NCBI GenBank assembly: GCA_015233485.1
Contig: JADFXO010000120.1
Span: forward strand, 1 to 10,159
Direction of reading: 5' to 3'
Length of the DNA stretch: 10,159 bases
From: Nitrospirota bacterium
GTDB taxonomy: Bacteria; Nitrospirota; Thermodesulfovibrionia; Thermodesulfovibrionales; Magnetobacteriaceae
In this document: positions 1-6,371 of the stretch, piece after piece
Numbering within the stretch: position 1 is the stretch's first letter
Layout of the letters: each line of letters opens with the position of its first letter
Made by a program: the position numbers and the translations under genes
The notes under the pieces: model-generated
What the model was told of the DNA's origin: nothing
What the model saw: the letters and a program-made list of their open reading frames with translations, nothing else
The model's database searches: none

Positions 1-190
1 TATTAGCTACAAAATACTAGATCCTGGTACGATCCTGACTCGGTTTTTAGTGCCAGAATACGTATGTAATTTCAGCCATAGAATATCCCGTTTCCCTCAC
101 GCGGTTATCAGGTTGCCATACACAGGCTGTAGTAGCCAGGGCTATTTAAATGTATATATTATTCGATACGCATTAGGTAGTGGCACTGTG
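1..190. other. Left flank without a recognisable gene
   Basis: I see no convincing coding frame, tRNA or structured element here. It contains the upstream region of the toxin-antitoxin operon. I looked for a tRNA 3' end or T-arm motif that could serve as an integration site for the nearby integrase and found none, so the attachment site probably lies outside this window or is not a tRNA gene. Confidence 0.4.
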
Positions 191-197
191 ATATAAT
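189..197 (+). promoter_or_regulatory. Extended -10 promoter of the toxin-antitoxin operon
   Basis: The sequence TGATATAAT combines a perfect TATAAT (192-197) with the TG of an extended -10. No good TTGACA is visible 16-18 bases upstream, as is common for extended -10 promoters. Only five bases separate the hexamer from the antitoxin ATG at 203, so transcription would start at or next to the ATG and give a leaderless message. No Shine-Dalgarno sequence precedes the ATG, which fits. The same nine bases recur before the gene at 2351. Confidence 0.5.
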
Positions 198-202
198 ATT
201 TC

Positions 203-433
203 ATGGGAACGGATAAAATTACAGAACAGATAGAGAATATAAAAGAAATTCTTCCTATACTGTCCTCTGACTCCATCACCGCTCTGAACGAATACGTATC
301 ATTTCTTCTGGAGAAAGAGAAAAGGCACAACGATTTCGTCAAAAGAATCATAGAAATTGAGGGAAACCCTGATTATCTTGATTTTGAAAACAGCAAAGAC
401 CTAATGGACGCTATCGTTAACTGGGAAGATTGA
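203..433 (+). CDS. Putative type II antitoxin (76 aa)
   Basis: A small acidic protein directly upstream of a RelE/YafQ-type toxin gene, in the size and order typical of type II antitoxins. Residues from about 5 to 45 look helical, with a segment resembling the LPxLSxxxxxxLNEYVxFLLEKE pattern of short antitoxins that pair with RelE-family toxins. The acidic C-terminus (about residues 55-76, rich in D and E and ending NWED) is the likely toxin-wrapping tail. I see no confident ribbon-helix-helix or HTH, so DNA binding and autoregulation are inferred from the family pattern only. The TGA stop is separated by one base from the TTG start of the toxin gene, so the two are translationally linked. 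The start is the only ATG available near a promoter; it lacks a Shine-Dalgarno sequence and sits five bases after a TATAAT box. Confidence 0.65.
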   Translation: MGTDKITEQIENIKEILPILSSDSITALNEYVSFLLEKEKRHNDFVKRIIEIEGNPDYLDFENSKDLMDAIVNWED

Positions 434-434
434 T

Positions 435-701
435 TTGCCAAAGATAAGGGCGCACAAATCCTTTATACGCAAAGTTAACAGACTGATAAGAAGTGTACCG
501 GGGCTAAAAGAGAAACTTTCAGAAGTTACTGAGACCCTCCAGGAAAATCCATTTGCTTCACCCTTGAAAACTCATAGACTATCCGGTAACCTGAGAGGAA
601 TGCACTCCTGCTCCTTAACATATGAAATTCGGATTATCTTCAAATTAGAAGCAGATGTCCTTTATCTCCTTGATGTAGGCTCGCACGATGAGGTTTATTA
701 G
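435..701 (+). CDS. RelE/YafQ-family mRNA interferase toxin (88 aa)
   Basis: Likely a ribosome-dependent or free mRNA endonuclease that inhibits growth when the antitoxin is lost. The length is typical for RelE/ParE-superfamily toxins. The second half carries the family signature: the HRLSGNLRGMHSCSL stretch (about 47-61), then YEIRIIFKLE (about 63-72), then a hydrophobic strand and the ending LLDVGSHDEVY, which matches the 'ighRdeVY' C-terminus of YafQ/RelE relatives. The first half is basic and helical (KVNRLIRSVPGLKEKL). Translation starts at a TTG, with GGGAAG at 425-430 region as a modest Shine-Dalgarno; a weak start codon keeping toxin below antitoxin is common in such operons. No stop codon separates it from the antitoxin by more than a base. 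It converges on the integrase gene, leaving 79 bp with no obvious terminator. The assignment rests on motifs seen by eye; mRNA interferase rather than gyrase poison is the more likely activity given the HDEVY ending. Confidence 0.8.
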   Translation: MPKIRAHKSFIRKVNRLIRSVPGLKEKLSEVTETLQENPFASPLKTHRLSGNLRGMHSCSLTYEIRIIFKLEADVLYLLDVGSHDEVY

Positions 702-780
702 TCTGATACTGAGTTACAGATGATTTTATCGAAGAATTATTTGGTTTATAGCAATTAAACGAAACTTATCTTTGAATCTC

Positions 781-2082
781 TCAGTTTTTATCGTGCTTAG
801 GCTTATTTTTATCCAATTTTACAACCTTACCTCTCCGATTTACGACATCCCTTAACTTAGCTGCCGTAGCATGGTAGTATTTCTGAGTGGTACGGATATC
901 GGTATGCCGGGCCAAGGCCTTAGTAACCAGCGGATTCGTATCTTCTTCTACCAGTTGCGTGATAAAGGAATGGCGACTTGCTTCGTAGTGGGTTATAGGC
1001 AAGCCGGAAAACTTTTTCCAGCGGTTTTGGAGATTATCCGATGTATAGTTGCTGTTAGTATGAGGGTTGATAAATAAGAAGGCCTCTGGAGTTTTACCTT
1101 CGATATTCTTCTTAGCTATTTCGTATGCCCTATCTGAGAGCGGCAGAAATACCTTTTTACCGCTCTTTGTTGTTTCACGTAGTTTCTTACGACTCCATGT
1201 GCGTTGAATGAGTATCTGCTGATTACGCAAGTCTACATCCTTATCTTTGATGGCGGTAGTCTCCCCTGGGCGTAATCCAGTTTCAAAGCCAAACTCGAAT
1301 ATGTCTCTATCTTGCTCATGAAGGTTTTTAAGTGCCGATAACTGTTCCTCGTAATCGATAGCCATTCTAACAGTGGCGTCATTACCTTTGATTTGAGGGA
1401 ATAATGGTATTTCAGGTATTACTCCTTTACGCCGGAGCCATGAGAAGAAAGAATGAAGAGCGTTTAGAATATTCCGTTTAGTCTTAAGTTTCAGTTTTTT
1501 CGGTAGCTTATCCTTAAACCGCTCCAACTGTTCAAACTTTACCTCCCGACAATCCAACCCCTTGAATAAAGGCTTGTAATATATTTTCGTATATGCTTTG
1601 TAGTGCCTCAGAGTCTCCGGTGAAAGTTCGTTAGAGGCTTCTTCCTCGTCTTTCTGCTCAAGCCATTCATCCAGTTTCTGTTCCATCAGCTTTTCTTTTA
1701 CTTTGCCGGGTATCCAATCATCAGGGCTAAACCGCTTTCTGTCGATATCAGCGCGCATTATTGTAAGCTGCCTCTCAGCGTGAACATAGTCAAGGTGGAT
1801 GTCGTCTTTATCGGTACTGAACCTGTATAGTTTCTTTTGCCAATAGAGAAATATCCGGCATTTCTGGTATCCACACTTTGGACAGGTATGGGAAATCATG
1901 GTCGCAGCACATCTTAAGCATCGTATCTTGCCATTCATAGACAATCCTCTGGTGGATAATTGAGGTACATTAGGACCATAGTACAGCTGGTCTCGTGAGG
2001 ATATCAAGGGCAAAGTATCATTCTGAAGGCTTTCGACACTATGGATAAGCCGGAGATGACTTCTATTTGAATTATTTTGCAT
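781..2082 (-). CDS. Tyrosine recombinase/phage-type integrase with N-terminal zinc ribbon
   Basis: Catalyses site-specific integration and excision of a mobile element. Order of parts: a zinc ribbon at about residues 55-75 (C55-x2-C58, C67-x2-C70, plus C75), a helical SAM-like core-binding domain at about 120-225, and the catalytic domain at about 235-415. Catalytic residues visible are R271 (TGLRPGE), K306 on the beta-hairpin (TTKSGKK), R370 (EASRHSF), H393 (ARHTD) and the nucleophile Y402 (TTQKYYH). The box II histidine of the usual HxxR is replaced by E367, as in a subgroup with YEASRHS/YEGTKHS sequences. The C-terminal tail is very basic. Start choice is uncertain: the ATG at 2082 has an AAGGA only a base or two away, whereas the ATG at 1938 (Met49) has AGAGGA at good spacing and would begin the protein just before the zinc ribbon (385 aa). 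It is divergent from the sigma-54 activator gene. Confidence 0.92.
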   Translation of the reverse strand: MQNNSNRSHLRLIHSVESLQNDTLPLISSRDQLYYGPNVPQLSTRGLSMNGKIRCLRCAATMISHTCPKCGYQKCRIFLYWQKKLYRFSTDKDDIHLDYVHAERQLTIMRADIDRKRFSPDDWIPGKVKEKLMEQKLDEWLEQKDEEEASNELSPETLRHYKAYTKIYYKPLFKGLDCREVKFEQLERFKDKLPKKLKLKTKRNILNALHSFFSWLRRKGVIPEIPLFPQIKGNDATVRMAIDYEEQLSALKNLHEQDRDIFEFGFETGLRPGETTAIKDKDVDLRNQQILIQRTWSRKKLRETTKSGKKVFLPLSDRAYEIAKKNIEGKTPEAFLFINPHTNSNYTSDNLQNRWKKFSGLPITHYEASRHSFITQLVEEDTNPLVTKALARHTDIRTTQKYYHATAAKLRDVVNRRGKVVKLDKNKPKHDKN

Positions 2083-2120
2083 GTCCTTATGTATATCATA
2101 TTATGTGCCAGTCTATAACT

Positions 2121-2159
2121 TGCTGTATTATAGGGATTTCGTGAATTTCTAATACAGCA
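2121..2159. repeat. 10-bp perfect inverted repeat in the integrase/activator intergenic region
   Basis: TGCTGTATTA (2121-2130) and TAATACAGCA (2150-2159) are exact reverse complements with a 19-base spacer. It lies 39 bases upstream of the longer integrase start and could be an integrase arm site, an operator, or a hairpin in an RNA leader. No T-run follows on either strand, so a terminator role is unlikely. Confidence 0.5.
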
Positions 2160-2199
2160 TACTCGTTATATTGTTGTCTTTTTTATATAGTATCTATAT

Positions 2200-2221
2200 A
2201 CTCTTTATAATACTAAAGAGT
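2200..2221. repeat. 8-bp hairpin ACTCTTTA/TAAAGAGT
   Basis: ACTCTTTA (2200-2207) pairs with TAAAGAGT (2214-2221) across a six-base spacer. An overlapping alternative pairing, TAGTAT (2188-2193) with ATACTA (2210-2215), uses part of the same bases. It lies in the extremely AT-rich centre of the divergent intergenic region. Function unknown; a binding site for a dimeric protein is possible. Confidence 0.4.
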
Positions 2222-2266
2222 GGGCTCAAAATTTTGACTGAGAGTTTTAGTAATATGAGAAAACAG

Positions 2267-2278
2267 TCTATCGATAGA
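2267..2278. promoter_or_regulatory. 12-bp perfect palindrome, candidate operator
   Basis: TCTATCGATAGA is a perfect 12-bp palindrome about 24 bases upstream of the -10 box of the activator gene, overlapping where the -35 contact would fall. This is a typical place for a dimeric regulator to bind. No second copy was noticed elsewhere in the window. Confidence 0.35.
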
Positions 2279-2298
2279 TGCGTATCATTGCTGGTGCA

Positions 2299-2307
2299 TG
2301 ATATAAT
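2299..2307 (+). promoter_or_regulatory. Extended -10 promoter of the sigma-54 activator gene
   Basis: TGATATAAT, a perfect TATAAT at 2302-2307 with an extended -10 TG, and no clear -35. It is identical over nine bases to the toxin-antitoxin promoter. The predicted start of transcription is near 2314, leaving a leader of roughly 37 bases that contains a GAGGAG ribosome binding site (2337-2342), eight bases before the ATG at 2351. Confidence 0.55.
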
Positions 2308-2308
2308 A

Positions 2309-2328
2309 GTGAAAGTTCACTTTTGAAC
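2309..2328. promoter_or_regulatory. Overlapping palindromes at the activator transcription start
   Basis: GTGAA-AG-TTCAC (2309-2320) and GTTCA-CTTT-TGAAC (2315-2328) overlap exactly where transcription should begin. A dimer bound here would block the promoter, so this is a candidate operator, possibly for autoregulation. GTGAA/TTCAC half-sites also occur in the inverted repeat around the sigma-54 promoter at 9378-9477, but five-base matches are weak evidence. Confidence 0.4.
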
Positions 2329-2350
2329 AAATTATAGAGGAGATATCACT

Positions 2351-4504
2351 ATGAAAAAAGATAAAAACAATAACGTACGACACACAGATGCACACAGAGT
2401 GATACTATCATCCTTTATAGATGAGAGGGGAGTATACATACTTATGGAAGAAATTTTGGACGAAAAGCTCCTAAAAACATCTATCTCTACAATAAGGTCT
2501 ACAATAAAAAATAAATTCTACGAGGAAATTAAATATAGGACAATATTTTTTGATGAAGTTATTGGTGGTATATCTATAGATCATAATTTCATTAATAATT
2601 GTCTAGGCAGCTCAGAATTGAATGAAACCTTAAAAAATATTGTTAAAGATTTTGTATCTTTTGCTGGCCATGATTATGAAGAGTTTCCTAATAAGGATTT
2701 ACTTATAGAGGATCATCTGGTAAGTCCACTGAAAATAGAGTTATGGAAACAGTTTAGACAGGGCATCAACGAAGGGGAATTTCTTAAAAACATGCGACAA
2801 CTAAAGCAATTTATAGATGAAGAGAAAATATTAAATGTCATAACTAAAGATTTAGATACTTTCAAATCTGTATACAGGGAACAGGTCACTAAGTCTATAC
2901 AAAAATCAAATTATATGAGTGAGGCATATGATATTGTTATAATAAACACTTATTTATCAGAAGCGATAAAACTAGATGTTTCAAAAGCGCGTAAATATTT
3001 TGAGTATATTTTCTTTAAAGATTTTGAAGAACATCAGAAAGAGGATTCTATCACAGAGTATATAATGCAATTTGAAGGGCTTCTGGATTTGTCTCTTTTT
3101 CATATGTACTATTATGATGAATCAACACTCAAATCTGCAGGTAATTCTCATGTTGCTTATGTAATAGATAAGAGGTATCATGCATATTTAAAAAGAATTT
3201 ATCTTATGGCAAAAAGTGGATTACCGGTATTAATAAAAGGTGAAACTGGTACAAGTAAAGAGTATATGGCAGCGGTTGTGCATGAAATACACAGATTATG
3301 TAATATGGATGATAATGAGAGAATAAAGAAGTTAAATGAGACAGTAAATATTAACAGAATGAATGATAATAAGAAAGAAAAAAAGCAAAAAAGGTCAAAC
3401 TTTGTCGCAGCTAACTGTGCATCCCTTGTTGAAACTCTTAAAGGCTCAGAGCTGTTTGGGCATGAGAAAGGTGCCTATACTGGAGCAGACAAGAAAAGGG
3501 ACGGCTGGATAAAAAAAGCCGAGAATGGTACCCTCTTCTTAGATGAAATCGGAAAATTAGGATACCCCTTACAAGGAGCTTTGCTCAGGTTATTACAAGA
3601 GAAGGAATATTATCCAGTTGGAGCTGAAGAACCGATCATAGCAAATATCAGGTTTATAGCTGCAATCCAACCCACAGACATAGATAAGCTTCTGCCGGAT
3701 TTGTTGTACAGGTTAGGTTATCCACGAACCTTAGTAATGCCGACTCTAAATGAAAGATTGGAGTGGATTGAATGGCGGATAATAACAACTTCTCTAAATA
3801 ATGTTACTGAAAACCTAGGATTAGGTTCTTTAGAAATTGATCAAAAGTGTATAGATATACTCAGAGAGCATAAATATAAAGGTAATTTCAGAGAATTAGA
3901 AAATATATTATCCGAAGTAGCTTTAGAAGCATATGCAAATAATAGGAATGAGATTCAACCCAGCGACGTTGAATTTGTATTTAATACTCTTGAAAGTTCT
4001 GCCAGTAGTGAGTTATCACCTGTGGAAGATGCAGCGAATAAGTTTTTTGAAAATTATATTGAGACAATCGATCTGTGCGAAATAACCGAATATGCGGAAC
4101 AGATAAAATCTTATATTATAGACAGAAAGCTATGTCAATTATTTAGTGAAAAGGGTGGTGGAAAACCTATGCCGACTCTTGCGAAAGAACAGGAGGACGT
4201 AGATGAACAAAATAAATTATCGTATGACGCTTTTAAAAAGCTGGTCGAGCCAAGAGTTAATAAAAAAATAGATTCGTATAAGCGTGAATTTAAAGATAAT
4301 CGTTTTGTGAAACCTGTCTACAAGTTAACTTTCATGGATATTGAAGGACGGCGTCAGCGTAAACAAAAATATAGCAATGATACAAAGACCGAAGACCTGG
4401 AAAGCACCAGTGATACAGATCAACAGATTGATGCATCTGAAAACTGCAGTATAAATAATTTGCAATTACAATATATTCCCGACACTAATAAAATTATTCC
4501 TTAA
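2351..4504 (+). CDS. Sigma-54-dependent transcriptional activator (AAA+ bacterial enhancer-binding protein, 717 aa)
   Basis: An ATPase that remodels the RNA polymerase-sigma-54 closed complex. Residues 1-285 form a largely helical region I do not recognise, in place of a receiver, GAF or PAS sensor. The AAA+ domain spans about 288-545: Walker A GETGTSKE (297-304), the sigma-54 contact loop GAYTGA (374-379, consensus GAFTGA with the essential Thr kept), Walker B TLFLDEIG (394-401), an arginine region around LLYRLGYPR (451-459) and sensor II GNFRELEN (511-518). A lysine-rich insertion of about 30 residues (about 320-350) interrupts the usual spacing between Walker A and the GAFTGA loop. Residues about 585-640 (TLAKEQ through LSYDAFKKLV) resemble a stretched Fis-type HTH. 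The tail, about 675-717, is polar and probably disordered. It is the natural candidate to drive the sigma-54 promoter at 9396-9411. GAGGAG precedes the start. The AT bias is stronger than in its neighbours. Confidence 0.88.
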   Translation: MKKDKNNNVRHTDAHRVILSSFIDERGVYILMEEILDEKLLKTSISTIRSTIKNKFYEEIKYRTIFFDEVIGGISIDHNFINNCLGSSELNETLKNIVKDFVSFAGHDYEEFPNKDLLIEDHLVSPLKIELWKQFRQGINEGEFLKNMRQLKQFIDEEKILNVITKDLDTFKSVYREQVTKSIQKSNYMSEAYDIVIINTYLSEAIKLDVSKARKYFEYIFFKDFEEHQKEDSITEYIMQFEGLLDLSLFHMYYYDESTLKSAGNSHVAYVIDKRYHAYLKRIYLMAKSGLPVLIKGETGTSKEYMAAVVHEIHRLCNMDDNERIKKLNETVNINRMNDNKKEKKQKRSNFVAANCASLVETLKGSELFGHEKGAYTGADKKRDGWIKKAENGTLFLDEIGKLGYPLQGALLRLLQEKEYYPVGAEEPIIANIRFIAAIQPTDIDKLLPDLLYRLGYPRTLVMPTLNERLEWIEWRIITTSLNNVTENLGLGSLEIDQKCIDILREHKYKGNFRELENILSEVALEAYANNRNEIQPSDVEFVFNTLESSASSELSPVEDAANKFFENYIETIDLCEITEYAEQIKSYIIDRKLCQLFSEKGGGKPMPTLAKEQEDVDEQNKLSYDAFKKLVEPRVNKKIDSYKREFKDNRFVKPVYKLTFMDIEGRRQRKQKYSNDTKTEDLESTSDTDQQIDASENCSINNLQLQYIPDTNKIIP

Positions 4505-5480
4505 TATTGGTGAATTTATCGTGGATACGATGTAGATACTTTTTTACCACAGAATCTTAGAGGATATACTGCATGAAATCTTAACTCAACTTTCGCACAT
4601 GAAAGTCATATATAAACCTGCATAGAATAAGGCTCTATGGTAGAATCCATTGGTATCAAACGACAAAATGCCAAGTTTATGAAGTGGCTCTCTGCCTTGA
4701 GCGCCTTATACGAAGCACCGTGCTTAAAAAGGTATTTTTCTTTCATAAACCCTTGTATTTGCTTGCTCTATATGCGATTTCCTACTGCGAAAGTTGAGTG
4801 TCGAGATCTTAACTATCGCGTTTATATATTGATAGATATTGCCATGTTGTAGTATCAATCTATCTGCTAAAGGATAACACTTTGGGATTTTATTGCGGTT
4901 GTCGGATTGGGTTTTGAAGTATTTTTATAGGAATCTCCGTATACGTCTGAATAAAGTGTAATGTGATGAAGGTCCTATGGCTGTTTTCGATTTCGATAAA
5001 ATTATCACATTAGTTTCAGTTCAAGTAAAATAGTGTCTTCCAATAAAACAGTAACTCTGAGATGATGTGTCGCGCTTGCCTCTTACAGCAATGTTTATAA
5101 ATATGTTCGTCTTGGTTGACACAGCCAAACACTCGTTAATAACGTGACATCCATTCGGAACAACATTTTGCATTTCATTATAATTTACCCATAAAGACCC
5201 TTCAAAAATTTCGCCTTTCTACCCCTTCTGATGCTTTGTCAGTGGCGAGTTAGCTCGTAGTATGTATCTTAATTGTAATACCGCTGGCTGTTCTCTGATA
5301 TCTTTGAATATACACTTGTCCATTAGGAGCCACCGGCCACTCTAATGGACAGTTCATAATGAAAAGACCAATTACGGTGGAGCATAAATGACAGAGAGTG
5401 CGGAGGATTTCCCGTTCAATCTGTCATTCCAGCAAAGAAGTCCTTTACCGGCAACCATAATAGCCAGTAAAGGACTTTTT
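4505..5480. other. 976-bp region without a convincing gene
   Basis: Only short, poor frames occur here. What it holds: a weak hairpin ATCGT/ACGAT (4518-4531) followed by T6 at 4540-4545, which may end the activator transcript; an insertion-sequence-like element bounded by 14-bp inverted repeats (4584-4799); a 9-bp inverted repeat TAATGTGAT/ATCACATTA (4959-4967 and 5004-5012); a CGTTA-A-TAACG palindrome (5134-5144); and a structured, terminator-ending stretch from about 5270. The 71-residue frame at 4637-4852 lies mostly inside the inverted-repeat element and has no ribosome binding site, so I do not call it. Confidence 0.5.
4584..4799. mobile_element. MITE or insertion-sequence remnant with 14-bp terminal inverted repeats
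   Basis: ACTCAACTTTCGCA (4584-4597) and TGCGAAAGTTGAGT (4786-4799) are perfect reverse complements 188 bases apart, inward pointing as in transposon ends. ATCTTAACT occurs at 4578-4586 and again at 4806-4814, a possible target duplication, although its left copy overlaps the repeat by three bases and the right copy is six bases beyond the repeat, so the exact ends are unsure. Inside, a 46-codon frame runs on the - strand (4606-4746, beginning MKEKYLFKHGASYK) without a good ribosome binding site; I recognise no transposase in it. The size fits a non-autonomous element or an internally deleted insertion sequence. Confidence 0.5.
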
Positions 5481-5482
5481 TT
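5270..5482 (+). ncRNA. Candidate structured small RNA ending in an intrinsic terminator
   Basis: Three inverted repeats follow each other on the + strand: TGTCCATTAG/CTAATGGACA (5317-5326, 5342-5351), AATGACAGA/TCTGTCATT (5387-5395, 5420-5428) and the terminator stem (5438-5477). The loop of the first hairpin holds CCACCG (5330-5335), complementary to CGGTGG (5375-5380), which would form a pseudoknot. A weak promoter is possible (TTGTCA at 5236-5241, TAGTAT at 5258-5263, spacing 16), giving a start near 5270. No ORF occupies the stretch. The 5' end is a guess; the 3' end is well defined by the T-run. It could instead be the tail of a longer transcript, or the two lower hairpins could merely end the convergent radical SAM operon. 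No known RNA family is recognised. Confidence 0.4.
5438..5482 (+). terminator. Rho-independent terminator
   Basis: An 11-bp perfect stem, AAGTCCTTTAC (5438-5448) with GTAAAGGACTT (5467-5477), closes an 18-base loop and runs into seven T (5476-5482) on the + strand. On the - strand the sequence after the stem is only CTTTGC, so it is a much better terminator for + strand transcription. It nevertheless lies just beyond the radical SAM stop codon and may also limit that operon. Confidence 0.8.
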
Positions 5483-6293
5483 ACGTTTGTGTTCCTTCTT
5501 TGATATAGCATTCAATCTTATTTCGTTTACAAAAGTCAATTACAGATAGTGCAAGGTCGTTGTAATATTCCTTGCTGTTTGGAAATTCAGATGATTTACC
5601 ACTATAGTTCCACCTGCCGAAAATTATCTTATCCACAAACGAGATTGCATCCAATATTTCCATTAAATCCTGCTCGATGAAAGTTGGTGTTGGATAGGGC
5701 TCCATGCTGACCCATGTCTTGTAGCCACTACTGTGAAGATACTCAAGCGCTGCAAGTCTATCTTCCAGTTTAGCTGCGTTCGGCTCGTATTCTGCCCTGA
5801 ATGATTCATTTAACGAAACCAAGGTTACACCGTATTCATTCGTATTGCTAAAACGATGGAAGTTATCAAGTTCAGGTGATAAAATCCCCTTTGTCAATAA
5901 TGTGCAACTGATTCCGTTACTATTGAGTTTTTCAATAATTTTTAGAGTTAGGTCGCACACCTGTTGTTGTCCATACATAAACGGATCAGTGGAGAAAGAC
6001 AAAAAGACAAATTTTATTATTTTCTTGTACTTCTTGATTTCCTTTTCCAGAAGTTCCAAAGCGTTTGAAACTACTTTATATTTACACCAGTCTTCATAGG
6101 AACTTACCTTATTGAATCTTTTTTTCGTGAGATACGCATAACAGGGGTACTTACAACCGTGCGAACATCCCTCTACGTGGTTTATACAAAAATCACCATA
6201 CTCTACCTCACTCAAATACAGCAAAGATTTTCTCTCAATCGTTCGTAAATCATCAATAACTAAATCTGTATTCTCGTTATAACCTTCTTTCAT
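5481..6293 (-). CDS. Radical SAM protein, spore photoproduct lyase (SplB)-like, 270 aa
   Basis: Probably uses a [4Fe-4S] cluster and S-adenosylmethionine to start a radical reaction; the substrate is unknown. The cluster motif is C43-SHG-C47-KYP-C51, followed by YAYL. The surrounding GCSHGCxYxCYA pattern is that of the SplB/COG1533 group, but these normally have CX3CX2C; here an extra proline gives CX3CX3C. The frame is uninterrupted and translates cleanly around it, so I see no sign of a sequencing error. Downstream parts fit a partial TIM barrel: FVFLSFSTDPF (about 95-105), the strand ending in LLTKG (about 132-136), VTLVSLNE (about 156-163), TWVSMEPYPTP (about 193-203) and KIIFGRWNY (about 223-231). 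There is no HhH or DNA-binding extension. AGGAGT (6301-6306) sits seven bases before the ATG. It follows the DUF927-like gene by 78 bp and is the last cistron of the operon. DNA-lesion repair, nucleotide or tRNA modification are all possible. Confidence 0.8.
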   Translation of the reverse strand: MKEGYNENTDLVIDDLRTIERKSLLYLSEVEYGDFCINHVEGCSHGCKYPCYAYLTKKRFNKVSSYEDWCKYKVVSNALELLEKEIKKYKKIIKFVFLSFSTDPFMYGQQQVCDLTLKIIEKLNSNGISCTLLTKGILSPELDNFHRFSNTNEYGVTLVSLNESFRAEYEPNAAKLEDRLAALEYLHSSGYKTWVSMEPYPTPTFIEQDLMEILDAISFVDKIIFGRWNYSGKSSEFPNSKEYYNDLALSVIDFCKRNKIECYIKEGTQT

Positions 6294-6371
6294 GGCTTTT
6301 ACTCCTTTTGTAAAATAGTCTTCTGTTCCTAAACTCTTTTAAATCCTCGATTGACACCTGCCCTGGAAAAA

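Noticed and set aside
178..197. TGGCAC before the antitoxin as a sigma-54 -24 element
   Set aside because: Ten bases after the GG comes TA, not the required GC, whereas a perfect extended -10 is present.
871..1077. A 68-residue + strand frame
   Set aside because: It is antisense to the catalytic part of the integrase, whose conserved residues explain the sequence.
2088..2112. TGGCAC on the - strand before the integrase as a sigma-54 -24 element
   Set aside because: The -12 GC is missing at the right spacing (GA instead).
4518..4545. Terminator right after the activator gene
   Set aside because: The stem has only five base pairs and the T-run is eight bases away; kept only as a remark.
4637..4852. 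A 71-residue + strand frame after the activator gene
   Set aside because: No ribosome binding site, cysteine-rich unlikely composition, and it lies mostly inside the inverted-repeat element.
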